From: Diadema setosum
Taxonomy: Eukaryota; Echinodermata; Echinoidea; Diadematoida; Diadematidae
Assembly: GCF_964275005.1 (NCBI RefSeq)
Contig: NC_092689.1
Span: 5,001 to 69,000, forward strand
Length of the DNA stretch: 64,000 bases
Direction: 5' to 3'
Both the position numbers and the translations under genes were made by a program. The first letter of the stretch is position 1. Every line of letters begins with the position of its first letter. Below the pieces are notes generated by a model, which did not search any database, was not told where the DNA came from, and worked only from the letters and a program-made list of their open reading frames with translations. This document shows, in pieces, positions 11,356 through 23,361 of this stretch.

Positions 11356-12956
11356 ACGAAAAGACATATGCGTCATCTGATTTATAGAATGGGTAATTTT
11401 CTTGTCAAAAACCCATTTTTCTATCGTGTTACCCGATGACAAAATTACTGGATGTATTTCCTTTTGGCTTGCCGTAAACGGGCATGCATACCTGTGCTTA
11501 TCGTTTTTACTGGATGCATTGCCAGCCATGCATCAGTTTTTAATGGATGCATGGCCAAGCTGAGTGCGCGAACCTTTGTTACAAGTACGCGTACTCTTGC
11601 TAAGTGCGCGATAACATGTTTACCACTGTGACTCGGCGTGCATAAAACACGAAAGGAAAATATGCTAAAAACAGCATATCACAAATAACTTTTTTTAAAG
11701 AATTGTCATGTGGACGACCAATGTTATGTCACATTATAAATGTACAATTGTACTTTTAATGAAATAAATCATAGAAAACCAAGGATTTACACAGAAATTA
11801 AAAAAATCTGTGCTGTACTGTTGTGTATACTGGAAAGTATCAATAGTTTTCAGCTAATAAATTCAACACAGAGAATGATTACATCGCTGTTCGATTTTGA
11901 AACAGGCTCACTGCATGATGCACATCCAGTACTTTCATGAAGGTGATGCACCTTTACAAATTGAAAGGGGGCGCACATGTCCATCCCCCATTTTTTCTTA
12001 TTTCTTTTGTTTTAACAAAAAATGAAATGGGGGTGCGTGCCTGGTGCACACCCCTCGGGATCTGCCAGTGCACAAAGTTCTTGTTGAATGATGATGGGAA
12101 ATGAATAACCGACAAAGCAACTACAGTCATGTCTGTTACATGGGAGCAGTGATGAAACAAGAAATGACAGCCTCACACAAGAATACAGGAAATCTACCAA
12201 ACCAAAATGTTGCGTGCCTTTTTATATCAAAGGACAATCGCTGATTGAATATTGAGAGTGAAGGTCAAGGTATATGATGCTATTCAAATGGCAATCACTG
12301 GCATTAGGAACATTGACCAGTAAGGAGTACACTTGAAGGAGACAAAAAAAGAAAAGATAGAAGAAGAAAAAATTACAGTGCACTCCTATTTGTATTATAA
12401 CGAAATTCCAGTAAAGCAAAATTAAAATTCAGGCCGCAACATTATCTTCCCTATGTTATTTCATTGTTTAGAAATACTGCTGGTCCCGAGGACTTTGTTA
12501 TAGACAATGGGAGTCCACTATGCAACAACTACAACCCATAATCCCTGAAATCAGCTCATAATGCTTGGAATCCTGTTCCTGAGATTAGGACTGCGGTTCT
12601 AAGCTTCCCCAAAACGTCTCAAGATGCCATGCAAGCTGCCTGGTAGTGTGCTCATTGTTGCCGTGGAACCTCGAGAGATGCCGTACTTTTCCAGCGAAGA
12701 GCCACAGGATTCTCTCGTCGAGGAGACTTAGGTGTACCTGCAAAGATTAGAGTATTTATCACCATGTCAGTGTCATTATTTACATTAAAAATGCCACATA
12801 CAGCTGTAATCATGTATCCACTGGAAAAAAAAAATCAAATTTATGAGATATTTCGCATCTCACTTAAACAGCAAAATGAACCAGTCAACATTTTGTCTAC
12901 TTTGACCAATATCTGCGTGAGCTCTTTCTGAGACTTTGAATGTAAGAAAAAAAAAT

Positions 12957-13478
12957 GTAGGGTTGGGGGTACCACCTATTGTCACCCTAAGGATCTGTAG
13001 CTTGTTTATCCTAAAAATATAACACAAATTTGCCTAATTCTTACCTCAAATACGCCATAAATACTGCAATTTTGAATGTCGTGACCATCTCGTTATGAAT
13101 CTCCGTTTTAAGATAGCGCAATTTTAGTGCGTGCGTTCTGTTTTCTTCGCGCAGTTAAAAAGGGTACCTTGCGATCGGCACCCCTCCCCTCCATAGGTAA
13201 TACACGTGAATTTCACAGCATAGGTAATACACGTGAATTTCATGGCATAGGTAATACACGTAAATTTCACAGCCATGCGTCGTTGCTGAGCGGATGTGTA
13301 ATTTTTCGCTTGGTTTGTTAGTTTGTTTTTGACTTTGATTATCGTTTCTTCATTTTTATTGTCTTTATAGCTAATGACACTTAATCCCGCGTGAACCTTT
13401 TCGTTCTATACGTAAACAGCCATGATATGCAGGGTGCCGATGGGAAGGTACCCTGCCGATAGGTGGTACCCCTACCAT
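12957..13478. mobile_element. Inverted-repeat element in unit copy 2
   Basis: The left end reads GGGGGTACCACCTATTGTC and the right end reads CCGATAGGTGGTACCCC, with further inverted matches inside (AGGGTACCTTGCGATCGGCA near 13160 against its complement near 13430-13453). It contains three 27-bp tandem repeats (13192-13272). Copy 3 has only the left half, which ends at its internal deletion. Copy 1 has only a trace of the right end, GGTACCCCTACCAT. No transposase is visible. Whether copy 1 is a deletion or copy 2 an insertion cannot be settled by reading. Confidence 0.6.
13192..13272. repeat. Three 27-bp tandem repeats
   Basis: The unit CATAGGTAATACACGTGAAT plus TTCACAG is repeated three times with few changes. 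Since 27 is divisible by three, the plus strand reads the nine-residue repeat IGNTREFHS inside a 64-codon frame. That frame is a by-product of the repeat and is not evidence of a gene. Each repeat carries CACGTG or a one-base variant, an E-box-like palindrome. Confidence 0.75.
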
Positions 13479-13996
13479 ACAGCTTAAAAAATATCTCTAC
13501 ACAATCATAAAATCACCTTAAACAGTACATGTAGTCGTACCTTCATGTTGGAGACAGAAGTTGGAAGAAGCTCGACATCACAGGACTTCACACCAGACTT
13601 CACCCAGGAAGATGTGCATGTACACTTAGAGTGGGCCCCTACAACGAAACAGGAAGCGGACAGCATGATGGACCCCTGGACCTCTTCTCGCATCGGCCAC
13701 CTGCATTAACCATAGATTTTGACGAGAAAGACAATACATGTAATTACAATGCATCACAATAGTGATAATCCACAGCAATAAAACTGAGGTGTGTAAAATT
13801 ATGAAGTAGAAATTCTATGCAATAAATATTTTGTAGGTGTCAGTCATCCCTGCTATTGAAAGTGCTAAATTTATAGAATATCAAAACTTCAAATATACGA
13901 GTCTATTTATTGATCTTTCTTGTGTAATTGTCGTGACTACATTCGACACAGTGTAGCCTATACAGATAATTTCTAGTAGGTTGCCTACCTTGTACA

Positions 13997-14059
13997 TTAA
14001 CTTGTCTACGGTGTCTACAAAGTACACATTGCAATGTGTAGACACCATAGACAAGTTAA
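13997..14059. repeat. 63-bp hairpin in unit copy 2
   Basis: This is the counterpart of the hairpin at 5206-5275. It has lost a few bases next to the centre (TGTGTAGACACC instead of TGTGTACTTAGTAGACACC), so the arms no longer match along their full length. Confidence 0.75.
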
Positions 14060-15552
14060 TGTTAATTTGAACACTTCGAGAACGAAAGCTGATGTTACTA
14101 CAGCTACGTACATATAGTTTCCTTGATATGATTGATAATTCACGCTAGGATTGACAACTTTTCCAGATTGGAATACTCACACGACGTACAGTACCACCTG
14201 TTAAAACCACACTAAATACCAATATTACGATATATGTGAGGAAAAATTCGCTTCTTGTTCTAATCATAGGTTCAAAATAAGCTTGCGTTTACAGGTAGGC
14301 CCTACCTTGAAAGAAAATATGGACAAACATGCAAGGAAAGTTCGTTCATTATTTTCTGCAACTGTACAAGCGGGGAATGTTGAGTGAAGTACATGTAGAA
14401 AACAGCCACAATTTGTGCTGTGACAGTGTGAGTGTTACAACAAATCGATCGTTGTGGGGGAATTGCGTTTAGCTGAGGCAATTCTAAGTACCCAGAAAAG
14501 AAAAAAAATAAGTCAAGGAGCCATTATGGGTTTGGAATAAATTTTTACACCCACACATTTACTGAAAAACAAAGTTTTAAAAGCACATAACCTATCGTAA
14601 TCAGCTCAAGATTCACGATCGCCGTGATCAGCTGTTCCTTCGTACAGACTAACATGCTACAGGCACAATTTGCTGTTATTAGATTACTGACACAACAAAT
14701 CGATCATTGTGGGGGAATTGCGTATAGTTGAGGTAACTTACATACTCATGAAGGATGATAAGTAAGCAAAGGAGCTGTAATTGATTTGACATCATTTTTA
14801 CATCAACAAATTTACGGAAATACGACGTTTGAAAAGCACAAAACCTACCGTAATCAGCTCAAGATTCGCGATTGCCGTGATCAGGTGTACGCACAACACG
14901 CACAACAGTACCAGCAGAATCGACAGTGAACAGGTACTCCTTGATGCCGTGATTTCAGCTTGATCCTTCTTCGAAATTGCATGATGATAAATGTGACCTT
15001 CTTTTCCTCTTGTGTGTTGATTTGAAGGCTTCCAATTTCTACCTCAACTTGCTAAAAAACAGTCTAACAAAGCGGAAAAATGTCACATTTCCGTACTGAA
15101 CAGCAGTCACGATACGTGTGTTGCATGCGGTAAGCCTACACTAGCACTACACACACCGCGGCCGCTGCTGTTATGCAGCAATCCCCATAGTATAACACGT
15201 AGATGGCTTGTAAACAAGGGTCTCCGGCGCGCGCGCGCAGTTGACCAATCGCGCGCGAACAACGCGTATTTCGATCTGGTGTCTTGGTAACGAGGCTGTT
15301 TACGCGTCTGGGAGACAAATGTGTGTACTATTAGGGTTCAACGCAGAATTTCTTAGACACGATCGCCAAAAGAACAGTCATTTTCGCCGTAAACGAAGGG
15401 GATGTGGTCTTCGATCAGACGTAAGTTTTTGTCAACTTTAGAGACTATGACATCCCACCTTTCTCTTCAAAATTTCACATTTTGTAGATTGTATTTCGAA
15501 ACTAGAACATTTCCCGTACAACATGATACCAAAATGTCAAGTTGGTCCCTGA

Positions 15553-15978
15553 GTACCTAAAGGTCTTCTTTTTTTTTTTTTAACAAAAAGACCTTTAGGT
15601 ACCCCAAAAAAGACCATCCCCCAAAAAGGACTTTTAAGTCCCCCAAAATAGACCTTTGAGTACCTGAAGCGCAAACTCAGATGAGGGACCAAACGGTCCC
15701 TTTTGGGGTACGCAGAGGTCTTTTTTGGGGTACCTAAAGGTCTTTTTTTTTCAGGTTCTCAGAGGTCTATTTTGGGGGACTTAAAAGTCCTTTTTGGGGG
15801 ATGGTCTTTTTTGGGGTACCTAAAGGTCTTTTTACAAAAAGACCTTTAGGTACCCCAAAAAAGACCATCCCCCAAAAAGGACTTTTAAGTCCCCCAAAAT
15901 AGACCTTTGAGTACCTGAAGCGCAAACTCAGATGAGGGACCAAACGGTCCCTTTTGGGGTACGCAGAGGTCTTTTTTG
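15553..15978. repeat. Palindromic GGTACC hairpin array in unit copy 2
   Basis: Same module family as 7363-8000 but about 210 bp shorter, having fewer module groups. The array is entered from GTTGGTCCCTGAG and left through GCAGAGGTCTTTTTTGCTAACCC in both copies. This shows the array changes length in place by gain or loss of modules. Confidence 0.9.
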
Positions 15979-16245
15979 CTAACCCTACTATTTTCTTAGA
16001 AAAATCGTTATTACTTTCTTATTTCTTACTTTTTTGAGCTGAAATTGATATAATATATGATTTAATTATAACCGATCGATCCTATACTATTTTTTGTGAA
16101 ATTTTTCTGCAGACGAGAAATATAGGGCGTTTCCAAAATATTATAGGTACCCGGGGGTCCTTTATTTGGTTACCATGGTTACGGTTCCAACTCAACTTAG
16201 TTAGGGTTTTTGAATTGTACCTTATTTAGCTAGTACTTAACCCCA

Positions 16246-16282
16246 TGACCTTTGACCTCTAACCCCTGCAGGTCAAAGTTCA
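16246..16282. promoter_or_regulatory. Inverted DR1 pair in unit copy 2
   Basis: TGACCTTTGACCT and AGGTCAAAGTTCA are both preserved although the spacer between them differs slightly from copy 1. The motif pair is therefore a fixed part of the unit. Receptor binding is inferred from the motif only. Confidence 0.4.
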
Positions 16283-17775
16283 ATGTTCAATCCTAACCAA
16301 AAAATGCAGTTGGGTTGTACGCAGGATAGAAGTAAGGTGCCTGTTCTAGGGCTGAAAATAGCACATTTTATTTTCAGAGAAAAAAAATTTAAACAATGCT
16401 GGGCAGAAAGCCCATACCATTTTCTATAACATATCCAAAAATTAGCTCAAACGGACTATTTTTAACGAAAATATGGCAATTTTTTGGACAAAATTGGTGT
16501 TGCGTCTTTTAATTTTTCCAAATTAGGCTCTTCTTGCATCACTGATAAAATCCTTTTTCGTAGACGTAATGAATTTTTTTTCATCTAAAATAAGCCTTAA
16601 GACTTGTTCTACACTATATTAAAAAAGAAAATTTCCCTCTCCCAAGAAAAAGTTGAAAATTTTTAACCCTAATTAGGTAAGGGTTAGAAAAATTCAAGAA
16701 AAATCACCATGGCACAACTTTCGCCGCAGATGGCGCTCTGCTCCCAAAGACTTGGTTACTTGGTTACATCAAAGAGGAGCACAACAGCCCAAATTTATTA
16801 TTACAAACATTATAAAACATATTGTATGATGTATGAAACAACTGCAAAAATGTATTCAGAGTGTGAAGAAATCACTGATTTGCAAAAAAACAAAAACAAA
16901 ACAAAACAAAAACCATTGTAGAAGGTACACAGTGTAGTCTCGTCATTAATGACAGGAGTCTTAGTGTTATGCCTTCGATAACACGTGTTATTTTCTTTGT
17001 ATTTCATTGTTTTTAATTGCATAATAACACCATTGAATATCATTGAATCTGATTCTTCTTTTGTGATGACCTTGTTTCATGTGTAAAGACTGTTTGTACC
17101 AAATTTTAGCTTCATTGGATGTTTGGCTGATAGCGTTGTCAAGGAGTTAATGGGTGATTGCAGAATGTGTCTTATGTTTGAAGTGAGTGCTGAACTTTGA
17201 CCTTCGTTTTCTCCATTTTTGGTTTTTACGACATTCAACATATTAGAAGACCATAACTTAAGCAAAACCTGCTTTCTTAGCTAGTTAATGCTGGCGAAAA
17301 TGAAATGCGGTTGCTAGGGCTTTCGCTATTTTGAGTGCTGATTGGCTGCCTTCCGAGCTCGCCTTGCAAGGATCAGCTGGCGTGCGAAATGAAATGTTGC
17401 CAGTTTAACATGTAGTAGATTGATGTTATAATAATTACAATATCAATGCATTTAGCAGTTTTAAATGACTTTAAATAAATAATTTACCATTAAAAAGTTA
17501 TTATAACGACAAATTTACATTCACAACTTGGAATTTGAGGAGTTTTGACCGTGAAGAAAAATTGTACTTTTGTCTTTTGTCCGCCATCTTCATTAACTAA
17601 CGCATATACACATAATACATGTTACATACTTTTAGCTAGTGTACCTAGATTTTGACGTCTTGTTTTGATAGATCGTGCCCTAACCCTAGCATTTCCGTTG
17701 ATATTACTAATTTAGATTATATTGCACGTAAGTCATCTCTTAATCTACGTGTAATTAGACACAATCTGAGTAGCG

Positions 17776-17982
17776 ATGCCGGTCGTTTTCCCGAACTATC
17801 GGCCGCAGTGCCGTGGACCGCCGCCGCCGGGTGCGGGCTGGAGAACTGCAGCAGCGAACTCTGCCTTCAGTGACGCCCGGGTGGCTCGGGCATTGAACGA
17901 GGGGCTGCGCAGCCTCGATCCCGCTGACCAGAGGAATCTCTCTGCACTGATAACTTTTGATAGGAAAATGCCCTTGTACTGA
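17776..17982 (+). CDS. Conserved short frame in unit copy 3, protein unknown
   Basis: This 68-codon frame starts at the same ATGCCGGTC as in copy 2 and ends in the same MPLY. Differences between the two copies are few (for example Ala to Phe around the middle and Lys to Asn near LSALITF). Overlapping frames and the short length make coding status doubtful, as for copy 2. Confidence 0.22.
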   Translation: MPVVFPNYRPQCRGPPPPGAGWRTAAANSAFSDARVARALNEGLRSLDPADQRNLSALITFDRKMPLY

Positions 17983-19179
17983 AAGTTGGTACCAGCCATT
18001 AACAGCATGTCCTTAATTACTGTGCAAAATTTCAGCCTAATCCGATAATCCCTTCATAGTGGTTGCTAGGGAGTTTTGCTTCCTGTTTTTTGTTCCATTC
18101 ATTGCACGGAGCTTGAATAGACCCTAACCTTTGAAGCCCCTTTTTCTCAGTAAATACTTTTCCAGAGTGTGTACAGCACTGTACTTTCTTTTCATTATTT
18201 AGATGGGTTAGGAAGGTCCATTTGTATTGAGTTATACATTATTTTAAAGCTTAGAGTCTGCTCTTTCAGAATCTGCCCCTGAAAATTCATGTCTGCCGAC
18301 TTTTTGTTCGTTTTGTGGTGCAGGGTCACATATTTTCACCACTCGCCCCTAACAATAATCAGTAAGAGATGAATACACAAACACACACATGTACCAACAC
18401 ACACATACGCGCACATGCACGGGCACAAACACATTCACTGTCAAACGTATCAAATAACAGCACTATTATGCAAAGCATAATCAACTAGCACTCTAGGATG
18501 TTTACATGCACAAATTTTATCATCCACCTGTACATAACTTACATACACATACTGTACATGCATGTGAATGCCCATATTAAAAAATACACCTTGAAACACA
18601 TCAAATACCAGCATATTGGAACATAGTACTATTTATTAGAATCCAGTCACACTCTTCAATTTTTTCCAGCACAGTGTACATGACTTTACTGTAACCAGGA
18701 GGTAGTAGAAACGCTGAATCTACACAGAGGGAAACTCCAAACAAGATCCGCTAAACAGGTCCTTGATAAGATCAGGCATCTTATCGGTCTAAACCATAGC
18801 CATTAGATTTAGAACGAAATTGTGTTGGGCTAGTTCATTTTATACAGGGGGAAAGTAATCCTTTTTCCTATAAATGTTTTATCTCAAATTACCAAATTTT
18901 TGTAAATTTTCATGCAAACGAATCTTGAAATATAGTATGTCCCCCCAAAAAAAATTACAACGGGACCCCCTGCAATGATTAGCTGGACACCATACACTTA
19001 GTGTTGTTCATGTAAATAGTCCTACAAAGTGTACATGTTGCTAAATTGCATTCCAAGTGGCAAAACCAGCCAGTAACCTGCATACTTCTCAGTTTCCAGA
19101 GTGTATTAAAATACCGGTACAATAGAGACAATTAAAAACAATAAAAAAAACAATATATAAATGACGCACAGGTCTGAGT

Positions 19180-19298
19180 GCGTCAGTCGGAATTGTGTGC
19201 ATAAGGTAACTATGGAATGCTTAACCCACGAGGCGAAGCCGAGTGGGTTTAGGCTAAATTCCATAGTTACCGCATGCACACTATATTCAGACTGACGC
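19180..19298. repeat. 119-bp hairpin in unit copy 3
   Basis: Same nested arms as 11238-11355, with nearly identical sequence, including AGGCGAAGCCGAGTGGG at the loop. Confidence 0.75.
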
Positions 19299-22082
19299 AC
19301 GAAAAGACATGTGCGTCATCTGATTTATAGAATGGGTAATTTTCTTGTCAAAAACCCATTTTTCTATCGTGTTACCCGATGACAAAATTACTGGATGTAT
19401 TTCCTTTTGGCTTGCCGTAAACGGGCATGCATACCTGTGCTTACCGTTTTTACTGGATGCATGGCCAGCCATGCATCAGTTTTTACTGGATGCATGGCCA
19501 AGCTGAGTGCGCGAACCTTTGTTACAAGTACGCGTACTCTTGATAAGTGCGCGATAACATGTTTACCACTGTGACTCGGCGTGAATAAAACACGAAAGGA
19601 AAATATGCTAAAAACAGCATATCACAATTAACTTTTTTTAAAGAATTGTCATGGGGACGACCAATGTTATGTCACATTATAAATGTACAATTGTACTTTT
19701 AATGAAATAAATCATAGAAAACCAAGGATTTACACAGAAATTAAAAAAATCTGTGCTGTACTGTTGTGTATACTGGAAAGTATCAATAGTTTTCAGCTAA
19801 TAAATTCAACACAGAGAATGATTACATCGCTGTTCGATTTTGAAACAGGCTCACTGCATAATGCACATCCAGTACTTTCATGAAGGTGATGCACCTTTAC
19901 AAATTGAAAGGGGGCGCACATGTCCATCCCCCATTTTTTCTATTTCTTTTGTTTTAACAAAAAATAAAATGGGGGTGCGTGCCTGGTGCACACCCCTCGG
20001 GATCTGCCAGTGCACAAAGTTCTTGTTGAATGATGATGGGAAATGAATAACCGACAAAGCAACTACAGTCATGTCTGTTACATGGGAGCAGTGATGAAAC
20101 AAGAAATGACAGCCTCACACAAGAATACAGGAAATCTACCAAACCAAACTGTTGCGTGCCTTTTTATATCAAAGGACAATCGCTGATTGAATATTGAGAG
20201 TGAAGGTCAAGGTATATGATGCTATTCAAATGGCAATCACTGGCATTAGGAACATTGACCAGTAAGGAGTACACTTGAAGGAGACAAAAAAAGAAAAGAT
20301 AGAAGAAGAAAAAATTACAGTGCACTCCTATTTGTATTATAACGAAATTCCAGTAAAGCAAAATTAAAATTCAGGCCGCAACATTATCTTCCCTATGTTA
20401 TTTCATTGTTTAGAAATACTGCTGGTCCCGAGGACTTTGTTATAGACAATGGGAGTCCACTATGCAACAACTACAACCCATAATCCCTGAAATCAGCTCA
20501 TAATGCTTGGAATCCTGTTCCTGAGATTAGGACTGCGGTTCTAAGCTTCCCCAAAACGTCTCAAGATGCCATGCAAGCTGCCTGGTAGTGTGCTCATTGT
20601 TGCCGTGGAACCTCGAGAGATGCCGTACTTTTCCAGCGAAGAGCTACGGGATTCTCTTGTCGAGGAAACTTAGGTGTACCTGCAAAGATTAGAGTATTTA
20701 TCACCATGTCAGTGTCGTTATTTACATTAAAATGCCACATACAGCTGTAATCATGTATCCACTGGAAAAAAAAATCAAATTTATGAGATATTTCGCATCT
20801 CACTTAAACAGCAAAATGAACCAGTCAACATTTTGTCTACTTTGACCAATATCTGAGTGAGCTCTTTCTGAGACTTTGAAAGTAAGAAGAAAAAATGTAG
20901 GGTTGGGGGTACCACCTATTGTCACCCTAAGGATCTGTAGCTTGTTTATCCTAAAGATATAACACAAATTTGCCTAATTCTTACCTCAAATACGCCATAA
21001 ATACTGCAGTTTTGAATGTCGTGACCATATCGTTATGAATCTCCGTTTGAAGCTGAGGCAATTTTAAGTACCCAGAAAAGAAAAAAAAAATAAGTCAAGG
21101 AGCCATTATGGGTTTGGAATAATTTTTTTACACCCACAAATTTACAGAAAAACAAAGTTTTAAAAGCACATAACCTATCGTAATCAGCTCAAGATTCACG
21201 ATCGCCGTGATCAGCTGTTCCTTCGTACAGACTAACATTTTCAGTACTGACACAACAAATCGATCATTGTGGGGAAATTGCGTATAGTTGAGGTAACTTA
21301 GATACTCATGAAGGATGATAAGTAAGCCAAGGAGCTGTAATTGATTTGACATCATTTTTACATCAACAAATTTACGGAAATACAACGTTTGAAAAGCACA
21401 AAACCTACCGTAATCAGCTCAAGATTCGCGATTGCCGTGATCAGGTGTACGCACAACACGCACAACAGTACCAGCAGAATCGACAGTGAACAGGTACTCC
21501 TTGATGCCGTGATTTCAGCTTGATCCTTCTTCGAAATTGCATGATGATAAATGTGACCTTCTTTTCCTCTTATGTGTTGATTTTAAGGCTTCCAATTTCT
21601 ACCTCAACTTGCTAAAAACAGTCTAACAAAGCGGAAAAATGTCACATTTCCGTACTGAACAGCAGTCACGATACGTGTGTTGCATGCGGTAAGCCTACAC
21701 TACCACTACACACACCGCGGCCGCTGCTGTTATGCAGCAATCCCCATAGTATAACACGTAGATGGCTTGTAAACAAGGGTCTCCGGGGCAGTTGACCAAT
21801 CGTGAACGCGTATTTCGATCACGTGTACGCCATGACAATGTGTACTAGGGTTCAACGCAGAATTTCTTAGACACGATCGCTAAAAGAACAGTCATTTTCG
21901 CCGTAAACGAAGGCGATTTGGTCCTCAGACGTAAGATTTTGTCAACTTTTGAGGCTGATATCCCACCTTTCTCTTCAAAATTTCACATTTTGTAGATTGT
22001 ATTTCGAAATGTTGTTTATATCATCAGAAACTAGAACATTTCCCGTACAACATGATACCAAAATGTCAAGTTGGTCCCTGAG

Positions 22083-22540
22083 GTCACTTTTTGACCTTTT
22101 TCGGGCTGTCGTGCGTAATCACTTTGCCGAGAAGTGTCGGGTTTTGGCAGAGGCCAGGTCTCATATACACTATTTCGGGGCCAGTTCTGAAAATTTCTAA
22201 AAACGAGGTTTACGAAGAAAATCTGCTGTCATTTTTTCACTATTCATTTTCTGGAAATGCCCAGCACATATGATAGAGAAGGGAAATTTCCGCATTGAAT
22301 CCAAGAATTTTCTTTTTTCTAAATTGATTCCTTATCGAGATATTTATGATTGAAAATGCCCTTAAAAAGCGAAAATTATTTAAAAAAATGATTTTTTAGT
22401 TTTTTTGCTCTCTTTTTTCTGTTTGATAGAATTTATTTTAATCCTTTTGTGTGATTATTCTTTGGATAGAACTGTACATATTTGCCAAAAAACAATTTTG
22501 GATTCTCACACCGATTTTTAAGAATTTAAGAAAAAATACA
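22083..22540. other. Non-repeat flank right of the truncated unit
   Basis: The sequence continues from the broken unit with GTCACTTTTTGACC and is not found after the arrays of copies 1 and 2. It is T/A-rich with no gene that I can support. The 83-codon and 60-codon frames that cross the junction show no protein features. Confidence 0.6.
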
Positions 22541-23005
22541 AAGGTACAATAAAGTCCTTTTTCGGGTACATGGTCTTTTTAAGGGTACTTAAAAGTCCTT
22601 TTACGGGGACTCAAAGGTCCTATGTACCCGAAAAAAGACTGTCCCCCCAAAAGGACTCATGTACCTGAAAAAAGACCTTTCGGTACCCCAAAAAAGACCA
22701 TCCCCCTAAAAGGACTTTTAAGTCCCCCAAAATAGACCTTTGAGTACCTGAAAAAAGACCAAGTACCCCGAAAAAGGACTCCCGTCGACCCGAAAAAAGA
22801 CCTTTATGTACCCCACAAAGGACCTTTAGGTCCCCCAAAAAGGACATGTAACCCAAAAAGGACCTTTATGTTACCCAAAAAGGACCGTTATGTCCCCCAA
22901 AAAGGACCATCCCCCAAAAAGGACAGGTACATAATGGTCTTTTATGGGGGCCGTCTTTTTTGGGGTACATAAAGGTCTTTTTCGGGGGTTACGGAGGTCC
23001 TTTTT
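22541..23005. repeat. Third palindromic GGTACC-type array, next to the telomere tract
   Basis: Modules such as GGTACCCCAAAAAAGACC, AAGTCCCCCAAAATAGACC and CCCCCAAAAAGGACC recur every 16-20 bp. Most face one way, and inverted modules (GGTCCTTTTTCGGG type) lie at both ends. They are more varied than in the unit arrays, with GTACCCGAAAAAAG variants. The array ends 15 bp before the CCCTAA tract. The 78-codon minus-strand frame across it (FSGT/LGDLKVL repeats) is a repeat artefact. Confidence 0.88.
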
Positions 23006-23019
23006 TATTTGAAATCTAG

Positions 23020-23361
23020 CCCTAACCCTAACCCTAACCCTAACCCTAACCCTAACCCTAACCCTAACCCTAACCCTAACCCTAACCCTAACCCTAACCC
23101 TAACCCCAACCCCAACCCCAACCCCAACCCCAACCCCAACCCCAACCCCAACCCCAACCCCAACCCCAACCCCAACCCCAACCCCAACCCTAACCCTAAC
23201 CCTAACCCTAACCCCTAAACCCTAAACCCTAACCCTAACCCTAACCCCTAAACCCTAAACCCTAACCCTAACACCCTAACCCCCTAACCCCCTAACCCCC
23301 TAACCTTAACCCTAACCCTAACCCTAACCCTAACCCTAACCCTAACCCTAACCCTAACCCT
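23020..23361. repeat. Interstitial telomeric tract (CCCTAA)n with CCCCAA block
   Basis: About 14 exact CCCTAA repeats come first. Fourteen CCCCAA repeats follow (about 23104-23187). Next come CCCTAA mixed with CCCCTAAACCCTAAA and ACCCCCTA variants (23211-23305), then about ten more CCCTAA. This is the usual metazoan telomere repeat, written 5' to 3' as it would be at a left chromosome end, but it has 23 kb of other DNA to its left. Long proline/asparagine and glycine/leucine frames through it are artefacts of the repeat. Confidence 0.97.

Larger units (their letters stand above)
8803..16765. repeat. 7.9-kb tandem unit, copy 2
   Basis: This copy is 7,963 bp and the most complete of the three. 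Relative to copy 1 it has the extra hairpin block at 11035-11395, an extra block at about 11435-11650 (TGGATGCATGGCC-type repeats and GTGCGCGA words), and the inverted-repeat element at 12957-13478. It lacks the TA-flanked 555-bp element. Where copy 1 reads CCTTTAGCTGTCAG it carries a telomere-like CCCTAACCCTAG word (9732-9743). Copy 3 shares most of these states, so copies 2 and 3 are closer to each other than to copy 1. Confidence 0.95.
16766..22082. repeat. 7.9-kb tandem unit, copy 3, truncated and internally deleted
   Basis: It follows copy 2 from ACATCAAAGAGG and shares its special blocks (hairpin 19180-19298 and CCCTAACCCTAG at 17678-17689). Near 21050 it jumps from CTCCGTTTGA straight to AGCTGAGGC, losing about 1.4 kb that includes the hairpin and half of the inverted-repeat element. 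It ends at TTGGTCCCTGAG, exactly where copies 1 and 2 enter their palindromic arrays. It has no 555-bp element. The CG stem has also gone. Confidence 0.93.

Noticed and set aside
998-22082. A histone or rRNA gene cluster, suggested by the long tandem units
   Set aside because: No histone frames, no recognisable rRNA or 5S sequence, and no conserved coding region longer than about 110 codons.
22620-22856. 78-codon frame with FSGT/LGDLKVL repeats
   Set aside because: Produced by the palindromic GGTACC array; no start context and no homologous frame in the arrays of units 1 and 2.
23005-23218. Frames of 60-69 codons reading Gly-Leu or Pro-Asn repeats
   Set aside because: They are direct translations of the CCCTAA/CCCCAA tract on either strand and say nothing about coding.
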